DNA of 7,716 nt. Source: Pseudomonadales bacterium. GTDB taxonomy: Bacteria; Pseudomonadota; Gammaproteobacteria; Pseudomonadales; DT-91. Of this stretch, positions 1-6,110 are shown piece by piece. The position numbers and the translations under genes are program-made. The DNA is taken from contig JABSRR010000056.1 of assembly GCA_013215025.1 (NCBI GenBank), positions 1 to 7,716 on the forward strand, given 5' to 3'. Position 1 is the first letter of the stretch, and every line of letters starts with the position of its first letter. The notes beneath the pieces were generated by a model. It did not search any database and was not told the origin of the DNA. It was given only the letters and a program-made list of their open reading frames with translations.

Positions 1-218
1 TGTCCGCGGTATATACTTTTTTTGATACGGCAGAACAACAACGCAGTCTTGGTCAATTTATGATTTTGCAGCAGCTGCAGCTTGCCGCTCGATTCGAACT
101 GCCTTATCTATATCTTGGTTATTGGGTAAAGCACTCGCAGAAAATGGCTTATAAATCTCGCTACAGGCCAGCAGAAATATTTTTAAATCAACGCTGGGTT
201 CAACTTAACGCAAGCTGA
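1..218 (+). CDS. bpt: Aspartate/glutamate leucyltransferase, C-terminal fragment
   Basis: The open frame starts at base 3 and gives 71 residues to a TGA at 216-218; the 5' part lies outside the window. The start SAVYTFFD, the central LPYLYLGYWVKHSQKMAYKS and the following RYRPAEIF are hallmarks of the C-terminal (ATE_C) domain of bacterial arginyl/leucyl-tRNA protein transferases. Proteins of this family move leucine from Leu-tRNA onto N-terminal Asp or Glu, marking the protein for ClpS/ClpAP degradation in the cytoplasm. The incomplete first codon (xTG) would fit the Leu usually found before SAVYTF. infA lies 126 bp downstream on the same strand, a pairing known from Pseudomonas and relatives, which supports the call. 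The bpt type, rather than an arginyltransferase, is inferred from the gammaproteobacterial setting, since the N-terminal domain is not visible. Confidence 0.9.
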   Translation, partial: SAVYTFFDTAEQQRSLGQFMILQQLQLAARFELPYLYLGYWVKHSQKMAYKSRYRPAEIFLNQRWVQLNAS

Positions 219-273
219 CGCCATTCTCGTCATTGTTGTTATCACCATCATCTAATCACTGAAGTTTATAGGT

Positions 274-302
274 TTGATATTCCCGTATTTTTCAGGCAGA
301 AT
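274..302 (+). promoter_or_regulatory. Candidate sigma-70 promoter for infA
   Basis: TTGATA at 274-279 (five of six matches to the -35 consensus) is followed after exactly 17 bp by CAGAAT at 297-302 (four of six matches to the -10 consensus). This would start transcription near 308-310 and leave a leader of about 35 nt before infA. It lies in the 126-bp gap after bpt, where infA would be expected to have its own promoter. The call rests on hexamer matching alone, and infA may also be read through from bpt. Confidence 0.35.
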
Positions 303-344
303 GCGCGCTTAATTTTCATCTAGTACTGCTGAGGTATAGCCTGA

Positions 345-563
345 ATGGCAAAAGAAGATCAATTTGAAATGGAAGGTGAAGTGGTTGATACACTTCCAAA
401 TACGACATTTCGCGTTAAATTGGAGAATGGTCATATTGTGACAGCGCATATTTCTGGCAAAATGCGTAAAAACTACATTCGCATTTTGACCGGCGATAAA
501 GTCAGAGTTGAATTGACACCTTATGACTTAAGCAAGGGTCGCATTACTTATCGTGCTCGCTAA
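345..563 (+). CDS. infA: Translation initiation factor IF-1
   Basis: The 72-residue product has the normal length of bacterial IF-1, a single S1/OB-fold domain that binds the ribosomal A site and assists IF-2 and IF-3 in forming the 30S initiation complex. The segment [21 protein letters not shown] (about residues 33-53) and the tail [15 protein letters not shown] match the near-invariant IF-1 core; the basic RKNYIR stretch contacts 16S rRNA. The start is secure: the protein begins MAKED as in other gammaproteobacteria, and GAGG at 331-334 lies 10 nt upstream of the ATG. It follows bpt on the same strand and converges with meaB. Nothing in it looks damaged or atypical. The clpA gene often found near infA in Pseudomonas is not the next gene here. 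Confidence 0.98.
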   Translation: MAKEDQFEMEGEVVDTLPNTTFRVKLENGHIVTAHISGKMRKNYIRILTGDKVRVELTPYDLSKGRITYRAR

Positions 564-613
564 TGCTTGATGCGTGATGCTTTATGCATAACGCTAAGCT
601 TTGATTTACATGC

Positions 614-636
614 TATGCAGCTGCAATGGCTGCATA
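614..636 (+). terminator. Hairpin downstream of infA, possible terminator
   Basis: TATGCAGC (614-621) and GCTGCATA (629-636) form a perfect 8-bp stem around a 7-nt loop, starting 51 bp after the infA stop codon. Position and stem quality fit a transcript end for infA. No run of T follows, only ATTCC, so a classical intrinsic terminator is not established. It could instead be an RNA 3'-end stabiliser or a Rho-associated structure. Confidence 0.35.
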
Positions 637-655
637 ATTCCAGAAAACAGAACCT

Positions 656-694
656 TAGACAGCTACTTTAGATAGCTACTTTAGACAGCTAATT
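656..694. repeat. 13-bp tandem repeat, three copies (array A)
   Basis: Three contiguous 13-bp units are read directly: TAGACAGCTACTT, TAGATAGCTACTT and TAGACAGCTAATT. Units 2 and 3 each differ from unit 1 by one base. The array is noncoding and lies 92 bp after infA. The near-identity suggests recent replication slippage or repeated protein sites. No known repeat family is recognised. Confidence 0.9.
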
Positions 695-713
695 TTCTCT
701 ATCTTTCTTAATC

Positions 714-752
714 TCTATTGATACTTTCTATTATTACTTTCTATTGTTACTT
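714..752. repeat. 13-bp tandem repeat, three copies (array B)
   Basis: Three contiguous 13-bp units are read directly: TCTATTGATACTT, TCTATTATTACTT and TCTATTGTTACTT. They differ only in the middle (bases 7 and 8 of the unit). The array lies 19 bp after array A, has the same period and copy number, and its first unit matches the first unit of array A at 8 of 13 positions, chiefly in the shared TACTT end. A fourth, degenerate start (GCTAT) follows at 753-757. Confidence 0.9.
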
Positions 753-1033
753 GCTATAAAACTCTGTGACATTCTTTCAGCTTTGTACCAAACCCTCTTT
801 CAATCCTGAACCTTTAGCGTTTGTTCGGACCATCTTACCGCAATAAGATTTTATCCTAAAAATTGTAGTTTTTTAGCCGCAGAATTTTAGATTAGCGCGT
901 GCTGAGATGCACAATGACAGTGAGGTTAAATGGCAGGCATGCGCAATGAATGAAAGTATAGTGGCTTATACAGTTTTAGAACTGAATCTGCGAGAATTTT
1001 GTGCGCGCTGTATTTATTGCCCACTGTTTATCG

Positions 1034-1990
1034 TTATATTTTGGCAATAATTGTCTTGGCCGCAACATAAGGCGTAGTAACGCCCTGAGTAACCTGTTGC
1101 TGCAGCTTGGGCAGCAATTGTTTTATTTCAGGATGGCTGTGAATGCGAAGATCCACTAATTCATGCATTAAACGCCGCATCCATTCAATGTTCTGGCGAG
1201 ATCGCTTGTTTGCAAAGGCGTTATTCTCTTGAGCCATGAAATAATAGTCAATCATCATACCCCAAATGGTATCCATGCCTTGTTGCTGAACAGAAGAGCA
1301 TGTCATCACTTTCGGTGTCCAAAAGCTTGTATAATGCAGTAAGTTTACCGCAGACTGATACTGACTTTTGGTTTTGTTCGCTAGGTTAACGCTTTCGCCA
1401 TCGCACTTGTTAATAATCAGTGCATCGGCAAGCTCCATAATGCCTTTCTTAATGCCTTGCAACTCATCACCAGCGTTAGGCATCATTAACACCAAGAAAA
1501 AATCGACCATGCTAGCAACTTCAAATTCACTTTGCCCAACACCGACTGTTTCAACGATAATTACATCGTAACCAGCTGCCTCACACAGCAACATGGTTTC
1601 TCGAGTTTTTTGCGCCACACCGCCCAGTGCACCTTCGGATGGGCTGGGCCGAATAAAAGCGTCACTTTCGCGTGACAATAACTCCATACGGGTTTTATCA
1701 CCCAAAATCGAGCCACCAGCGATCGGCGAACTCGGGTCCACGGCTAATACAGCAACTTTCTTACCCTGACTAATCAGGAACATACCAAAACTTTCAATAA
1801 AGGTAGATTTGCCGACGCCAGGAATACCAGTGATACCTATGCGAAGACTGTTGCCGGTTGAAGGTAATATTTGTTCCAACAGAGCTTGGCTTGACTCTCG
1901 ATCCTGCTCACGCTTGGACTCAATCAAGGTAATTGCTTTCGCAAGGGCGCGTCGATTGCCTTGTTGCAGTAATGGGATATTAATATTCAT
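1034..1990 (-). CDS. meaB: MeaB/ArgK-type GTPase chaperone of methylmalonyl-CoA mutase
   Basis: The 318-residue protein is a G3E-family P-loop GTPase. MeaB proteins bind B12-dependent acyl-CoA mutases in the cytoplasm, gate loading of adenosylcobalamin and protect the mutase from inactivation. Visible motifs are the Walker A GIPGVGKS (55-62), DPSSP with GGSILGDKTRM (85-102), the switch-type ETVGVGQSE (147-155), GDELQGIKKG (174-183) and the guanine-specificity NKCD (194-197). Length is normal and no key residue is missing. The ATG at 1988-1990 is the only usable start, because an in-frame TAG lies five codons upstream at 2003-2005; no clear Shine-Dalgarno precedes it. It lies 78 bp after the membrane-protein gene on the same strand and may share its transcript. 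No mutase gene is in the window, so the partner is unknown. The older name argK (arginine/ornithine transport kinase) is probably misleading. Confidence 0.93.
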   Translation of the reverse strand: MNINIPLLQQGNRRALAKAITLIESKREQDRESSQALLEQILPSTGNSLRIGITGIPGVGKSTFIESFGMFLISQGKKVAVLAVDPSSPIAGGSILGDKTRMELLSRESDAFIRPSPSEGALGGVAQKTRETMLLCEAAGYDVIIVETVGVGQSEFEVASMVDFFLVLMMPNAGDELQGIKKGIMELADALIINKCDGESVNLANKTKSQYQSAVNLLHYTSFWTPKVMTCSSVQQQGMDTIWGMMIDYYFMAQENNAFANKRSRQNIEWMRRLMHELVDLRIHSHPEIKQLLPKLQQQVTQGVTTPYVAAKTIIAKI

Positions 1991-2068
1991 GGATAGAACT
2001 AACTAGCAAAGTGGGCGCAAGCATGCCATAAGATGACAGCGAAATAAATCTTAACTTAATCGGGATGC

Positions 2069-3208
2069 TTAGGAAAAGCTAACGCTATGACGATGCAGCG
2101 ACTCACGCTTCCAGACAAAGCCTTCAATGTAATAGTGAAAAAGACCACTGATAAATAAAATTTGCAGTCCTACGCGCATTTGATCAGGCAGTGGCTGCTC
2201 AACTTCAGGGCGATAAAAATGACTGGCAAAACAATCAGTATTATTGGCGGGATTAAAACCTAAACCAAAATCTAAAAAGTAGGCACCACACTCAATAGAG
2301 TTCGCTAAAACGATCGCTAATATTGGACATAAAAGTAATGGTGTTAGCGGAATAAACGATAAGGCACGGTAGATGTAGTTGTGCGTTTGCGTCGCATTCC
2401 GATTGTGGTCATGGACAGAATAGATAATAAAGGCGGTGATATCGTGAATAAAACGTGGAATCAAAATAACCAGAAAACTATATTCTAGTGCAGCCATACA
2501 CCAAACAATGAAGAGCATTAGAATATTAGCGGCAACATAAACAATGCCTAGTCGCTGTTGTCCGCGCCGCATTAAATTGGTGCCAAACAAGGCCGCGCAG
2601 ACCACGGCAGCCAAAGCTAACCACTGTGTGAAATCATATAGGCTAAGACCAGAATCAAATATAACGGCCTGTAAATTATGCTTAGTAAACGCCATCAAAT
2701 AAAGCAATGTAGCTGCAAATGTCGAACTGTAACGCCAGAACTCAAAGCCGCGATCTGGCCGTAAACCCATCATCATCATACCCAGCCCAAACTGCTGAGA
2801 AAGCACGTGATACATGGTATAGGCTGCAAAGAATATAAAAAATAAAATAAACACAATGCCATAAAGGCCTGGGCTTAACACTTGCGGTAATAGATAGTTA
2901 ACACTCAATACTGCCACGGTGATGATCACTAAAGCCTTGGTAAATCGCTGACGATAATGTGGCAGATATTCGTCATCGAGTAAGGTGACCATGCTTGAAA
3001 CAATATGCGGGAAATTAAAAATAATAGCCCACCAGATTAATGCGCCTGGATTATCGGGCAACCAAATATCACGAAACTGATAGTTAAACGCTAGCGCGTC
3101 AAGCACCACAAAGCACAAGCACAGTGGCATTATTGCGTATAAAGACAGCAATAATCGATTTGAAATACTGACCGGTTTAACTGTAACAGCAGACACAACG
3201 TCGTTCAT
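2069..3208 (-). CDS. Uncharacterised polytopic membrane protein with conserved-looking histidines
   Basis: I do not recognise a named family for this 379-residue protein. It is strongly hydrophobic, with about 8-10 likely membrane segments, roughly at residues 20-40, 57-76, 92-110, 115-134, 161-175, 195-212, 222-240, 243-262, 284-303 and 346-361. There is no cleavable signal peptide. Histidines lie at or beside segment ends in motif-like settings: FNFPH68, YH134VLSQQFG, PRFIH255DI, VH266DH268NR and H358YYIEGFVWKR. From memory, the last resembles an H-x-x-(I/L)-D-G-x-(I/V)-W-(K/R) ending in uncharacterised bacterial membrane proteins, but I cannot verify this. A metal- or haem-binding enzyme or carrier is possible but unproven. 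A region at about 303-345 with three acidic residues and two cysteines (C307, C326) probably forms a loop. The ATG follows an AT-rich leader with a consensus -10 box and no strong ribosome site. Confidence 0.85.
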   Translation of the reverse strand: MNDVVSAVTVKPVSISNRLLLSLYAIMPLCLCFVVLDALAFNYQFRDIWLPDNPGALIWWAIIFNFPHIVSSMVTLLDDEYLPHYRQRFTKALVIITVAVLSVNYLLPQVLSPGLYGIVFILFFIFFAAYTMYHVLSQQFGLGMMMMGLRPDRGFEFWRYSSTFAATLLYLMAFTKHNLQAVIFDSGLSLYDFTQWLALAAVVCAALFGTNLMRRGQQRLGIVYVAANILMLFIVWCMAALEYSFLVILIPRFIHDITAFIIYSVHDHNRNATQTHNYIYRALSFIPLTPLLLCPILAIVLANSIECGAYFLDFGLGFNPANNTDCFASHFYRPEVEQPLPDQMRVGLQILFISGLFHYYIEGFVWKRESLHRHSVSFS

Positions 3209-3232
3209 AAAGCGCTATAGAAATAAGTAATT

Positions 3233-3263
3233 ATTATATTAAACAATACGTACTTTGCGTGAA
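3233..3263 (-). promoter_or_regulatory. Candidate promoter for the membrane-protein gene
   Basis: On the minus strand, TATAAT (3233-3238) is an exact -10 consensus in a very AT-rich stretch, 24 bp before the start codon of the 379-aa gene. The best -35 nearby is TTCACG (3258-3263, four of six matches) at a long 19-bp spacing, so the -35 is poor. If used, transcription would start near 3226 with a leader under 20 nt. It lies just after a terminator-like hairpin for gor, which makes a separate transcription unit plausible. Confidence 0.4.
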
Positions 3264-3270
3264 TTTGAGA

Positions 3271-3292
3271 TAAAAATCCATGCTTAAAGCAT
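3271..3292 (-). terminator. Weak terminator-like hairpin at the end of gor
   Basis: The minus strand reads ATGCTT, T, AAGCAT (3292 down to 3280), followed by GGATTTTTA with five T. The real stem would be about 4 bp with a TTTAA loop, since the perfect dyad leaves too small a loop. It begins at the gor stop codon. The stem is short for an intrinsic terminator, so partial read-through into the next gene is likely. Confidence 0.3.
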
Positions 3293-4668
3293 TACGGTTT
3301 TGAATATGCCACCTGCCGCATGGTCACAAACTCTTCTGCCGCGGTCGGATGAATACCAATCACGCTGTCTAGCTCAGACTTTTGCATTTGACACTTTACG
3401 GCCAAAGCTAAGCCTTGAATGATTTCACCAGCATCAGGACCAATCATGTGGACACCCAACACAATGCCGGTTTGCTGATCGACAACCAGTTTCATATACA
3501 CTCTAAAGCTTGATTCGGTCAGCGTGTGCTTCAAATGCTTAAAATCACTGGTGTAAAGGTCAATAGTATAACCCTGCGCTAAAGCTTGTTGCTCTGATAA
3601 ACCCACAGTAGCGATATTCGGCGCAGTAAAAATAGCCGTAGGTATCGCGTGATAGTCCATCGTTTTGCGTCCGGCGCCATACTGCTGATCCACAAATACC
3701 ATTGCTTGCGCTAAAGCAACCGGCGTTAAAGCGGGTGTTCCTATCGCATCACCCAGCGCATAAATTGACTCAACGGCAGTATTAAACTGATCATCAACAA
3801 CAATATCACCTTGCTCACTGAGCTCAACGCCAAGCTTATCAAGGCCAAGCTGCTGAGCTAGAGCCGCACGGCCGGTAGCATAAAAAACCTGTTCAGTCTG
3901 CAAGCAATCACCGCTTTCAAGCTGAACGGACAAGCTGTCGTCAAGTTTGTCGATATGATTTACCTGCTCAGTTAGGTGAAAAACAATACCCTGCTGCTGT
4001 GCTTGATGCAGTAAACCCTTGCCAAGATCATGATCAAATGCTCGCAGCAATTGCGAGCCTCTATAAATAACGTGAACTTCAGAGCCTAAAGCATTGAATA
4101 TACAGGCAAACTCTAAGGCTATATATCCCCCGCCAACAATAACCATATGCTTTGGCAAGCTGGGTAAATAAAAAGCATCATCCGACACTATTGCATGCTC
4201 GATACCTGGAATATTTGGCTTTACTGGCGTACCACCGACAGCGAGCAAGATCTTATCTGCACTGTATTGCTCACCTGCTACGCTAACCGTATGTGCATCA
4301 ATCAGACTGGCTTCTCCATGGATAATGCTGACCCCAGCATTGGCTAATAAATTGCCATAAATGCTATTTAAGCGAGCAATTTCGTGATTCTTTTTAGCGA
4401 TAAAACTAGGCCAATCAAAATCTTGGTGTTCAATTTGCCAGCCATAGTCCCGTGCATCTTTCATTTCCTCATCAACGTGTGCTGCATACACCATCAGCTT
4501 TTTGGGTACACAGCCAACGTTTACACAGGTACCACCCAGCGCACCGCGCTCAATGATCGCAACCTTAGGACGCTCACCATTAGCTAGCTTGCCTTGGCTG
4601 GCTGCCATACGTGCAGCTCTGACACCGCCGGAACCGGCGCCAATGACGATTAAATCAAAATCATACAT
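3292..4668 (-). CDS. gor: Glutathione-disulfide reductase
   Basis: This 458-residue cytoplasmic flavoenzyme reduces glutathione disulfide to glutathione with NADPH. In order it shows the FAD-binding GAGSGG (10-15), the redox-active disulfide in GGTC48VNVGC53VPKK, and the NADPH-binding GGGYIALE (179-186). Arg203 and Arg209 (YRGSQLLRAFD) follow; these basic residues favour NADPH over NADH. Next come the second FAD motif ALGDA (304-308) and the C-terminal HPTAAEE (440-446), supplying the catalytic His440/Glu445 pair. The CVNVGC spacing, arginines and HPTAAEE ending separate it from dihydrolipoamide and mercuric reductases. Length is normal. The ATG at 4666-4668 lies inside the end of cysG (shared ATGTATGA), with a GAGAG ribosome site 8 nt upstream (4677-4681) in cysG coding sequence, implying translational coupling. 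It is the last gene of the tight serS-cysG-gor run. Confidence 0.96.
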   Translation of the reverse strand: MYDFDLIVIGAGSGGVRAARMAASQGKLANGERPKVAIIERGALGGTCVNVGCVPKKLMVYAAHVDEEMKDARDYGWQIEHQDFDWPSFIAKKNHEIARLNSIYGNLLANAGVSIIHGEASLIDAHTVSVAGEQYSADKILLAVGGTPVKPNIPGIEHAIVSDDAFYLPSLPKHMVIVGGGYIALEFACIFNALGSEVHVIYRGSQLLRAFDHDLGKGLLHQAQQQGIVFHLTEQVNHIDKLDDSLSVQLESGDCLQTEQVFYATGRAALAQQLGLDKLGVELSEQGDIVVDDQFNTAVESIYALGDAIGTPALTPVALAQAMVFVDQQYGAGRKTMDYHAIPTAIFTAPNIATVGLSEQQALAQGYTIDLYTSDFKHLKHTLTESSFRVYMKLVVDQQTGIVLGVHMIGPDAGEIIQGLALAVKCQMQKSELDSVIGIHPTAAEEFVTMRQVAYSKP

Positions 4669-4681
4669 CTGGGTTGCTCTC
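4661..4681 (-). promoter_or_regulatory. cysG-gor overlap with internal ribosome binding site
   Basis: The minus strand carries GAGAG (4681-4677), an 8-nt spacer, then ATGTATGA, in which the gor ATG (4668-4666) precedes the cysG TGA (4663-4661). The two frames overlap by 8 bp, so ribosomes ending cysG are positioned to start gor. The arrangement also fixes the gor start codon. Confidence 0.75.
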
Positions 4682-6070
4682 AGTCTGAGTACTAAACCAA
4701 TTTAATTGATGGTGTAAATTAACCACTTCTCCAACAATAATCAAAGTTGGTGCTTGTAACTGGTGGCTATTAGCAAGCGCAGGCATCGACGCCAACGTCG
4801 CGATAAGAGTCTTTTGATCAGCAGTTGTGCCTTTCTGAATCAGGGCTATCGGGGTGTCTGGCTCACGTCCATGTGCGATCAGTTGTGCACAAATCTGTGC
4901 CAAGCCCATCAGACCCATATAAAAAACGACGGTCTGGGCAGGGCTGACAAGCTCCTGCCAAGGCAGGTTGCAGCTATTATCCTTGAGGTGCCCAGTAACA
5001 AATCTGACTGACTGCGCATAATCACGATGGGTCAACGGAATACCCGCATAAGATGCGCACCCAGCAGCCGCAGTCACGCCTGGAACAACTTGAAAAGCTA
5101 TATTATGCTCTGCCAGACCTTCAATTTCTTCACCGCCGCGCCCGAATATAAAGGGGTCACCACCTTTCAAACGAACGACACGATGACCTGCGGAGGCATA
5201 ATTAATTAATAACTGATTAATTTGCTCTTGTGCAACAGCATGGTTCGATCGAGCCTTGCCAACGTAAACTAAGCTGGCCTCAACGTTCACCATATCCATA
5301 ATAGCAGGCGCCACTAACCTATCGTAAAGCACAACCTCAGCCTGTTGCAAAAGACGCAGAGCTTTAAAGGTCAATAAATCAGGGTCTCCAGGCCCTGCAC
5401 CAACTAATGCAACCTCCCCAGTTTGCTTGGTCTGACGTTCAAGCAATGCGTTTTGCAATAAGTCTTCAGCCTCCGCCTGCTTACCCAGCATGACTTTTTC
5501 AGCGACTATGCCTTCTAATATGGTTTGCCAGAAACGGCGACGAAGCGACTGGCTAGGTATCGACTGCTTCACTCTGTCGCGCCATGACGCAGTAAATGAT
5601 GCTAAAGTACCATACGCAGCAGGCACCATCGATTCAATTCGAGATTTCAGCAATCTCACCAACACAGGTGCGGCACCACCAGAAGAAACCGCAATAGTGA
5701 TCGGCGAACGATCGATGATGCTGGGTAAAATAAAATTACTCAGTTCAGGGTGCTCTACCACATTGACTAATTTATTGGCTGCATTGGCTTGTGATGCAAT
5801 GCGAAGATTAAAAGCTGGGTCTGACGAAGCCGCGATTATTAAATAATAGGCTTGCCAATCTAAGCTGTGAATTGCTGCATCATCGGCAATCCACTCACCG
5901 CCAGTCTGCTGCACGATAAACTGCATATCGTCCATACAGCTGCTTGACACTACCGATATGATTGCACCGGCCTTATGCAGCAGATTAGCCTTTCGTAATG
6001 CAACAGCACCATCGCCAAAAATCAAACAGTGCTTTTGCTGTAAATCTAAAAATATTGGAAAATGTTTCAT
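4661..6070 (-). CDS. cysG: Siroheme synthase, trifunctional
   Basis: The 469-residue protein carries both halves of CysG and makes siroheme, cofactor of sulfite and nitrite reductases, from uroporphyrinogen III. The N-terminal half (about 1-210) is the precorrin-2 dehydrogenase/sirohydrochlorin ferrochelatase: FGDGAVALRK (18-27) binds NAD, and IIDRSP with VSSGGAAPVL (118-137) is the family signature. The C-terminal half (about 217-460) is the SAM-dependent uroporphyrinogen III methyltransferase: GAGPGDPDLLT (224-234), YDRLV with Asp250, VGK with Lys272, LKGGDPFIFGRGGEE (301-315) and GIPLTHRDYAQSVRFVTGH (343-361). Asp250 and Lys272 align with Asp248 and Lys270 of the Salmonella enzyme. The oddity is Glu106 in NVVEHP, where Asp104 of E. 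coli/Salmonella CysG is expected. MKHFPIF matches the family start, fixing the ATG. It lies 40 bp after serS and overlaps gor by 8 bp. Confidence 0.96.
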   Translation of the reverse strand: MKHFPIFLDLQQKHCLIFGDGAVALRKANLLHKAGAIISVVSSSCMDDMQFIVQQTGGEWIADDAAIHSLDWQAYYLIIAASSDPAFNLRIASQANAANKLVNVVEHPELSNFILPSIIDRSPITIAVSSGGAAPVLVRLLKSRIESMVPAAYGTLASFTASWRDRVKQSIPSQSLRRRFWQTILEGIVAEKVMLGKQAEAEDLLQNALLERQTKQTGEVALVGAGPGDPDLLTFKALRLLQQAEVVLYDRLVAPAIMDMVNVEASLVYVGKARSNHAVAQEQINQLLINYASAGHRVVRLKGGDPFIFGRGGEEIEGLAEHNIAFQVVPGVTAAAGCASYAGIPLTHRDYAQSVRFVTGHLKDNSCNLPWQELVSPAQTVVFYMGLMGLAQICAQLIAHGREPDTPIALIQKGTTADQKTLIATLASMPALANSHQLQAPTLIIVGEVVNLHHQLNWFSTQTESNPDV

Positions 6071-6110
6071 GAGCCTATGGCCGCAATACGACGCTGTCTA
6101 AATCGATAGT

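Larger units (their letters stand above)
564..1033. other. 470-bp intergenic region between convergent infA and meaB
   Basis: No supportable gene is present: only very short open frames occur, no tRNA cloverleaf is visible, and no remnant of a known protein could be read. From left to right it holds a GC-containing hairpin (614-636), two arrays of three 13-bp tandem repeats (656-694 and 714-752), and an AT-rich dyad with CTAAAAA at 856-862 and TTTTTAG at 870-876. A small dyad, CAGTT at 971-975 and AACTG at 980-984, follows. The region is T-rich on the plus strand between about 690 and 760. Since both flanking genes end here, 3' UTR and terminator functions are the most likely use. Confidence 0.6.

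Noticed and set aside
656..752. CRISPR array.
   Set aside because: The 13-bp units are contiguous with no spacers and no cas genes are present; they are simple tandem repeats.
820..848. Possible plus-strand promoter TTGTTC, 17 bp, TAAGAT, suggesting a small RNA in the intergenic gap.
   Set aside because: The -35 match is weak (three of six) and no convincing downstream terminator or conserved structure is visible, so a small RNA gene is not supported.
856..876. AT-rich dyad CTAAAAA / TTTTTAG as a bidirectional terminator for infA and meaB.
   Set aside because: The stem is almost all A-T with one G-C pair and would be unstable, and it lies over 150 bp from either stop codon. It is mentioned only as part of the intergenic description.
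1015..1049. Inverted repeat TATTGCC (1015-1021) and GGCAATA (1043-1049) across the meaB stop codon.
   Set aside because: The loop would be 21 nt and no T run follows on the minus strand, so I do not call it a terminator; a 7-bp match of this kind can arise by chance.
5490..5846. A 118-codon open frame on the plus strand, opposite cysG.
   Set aside because: It lies wholly inside cysG in antisense, resembles no protein family I know, and has no clear ribosome site. It is a shadow of the strongly supported cysG frame, as are the shorter antisense frames in meaB, gor, cysG and serS.
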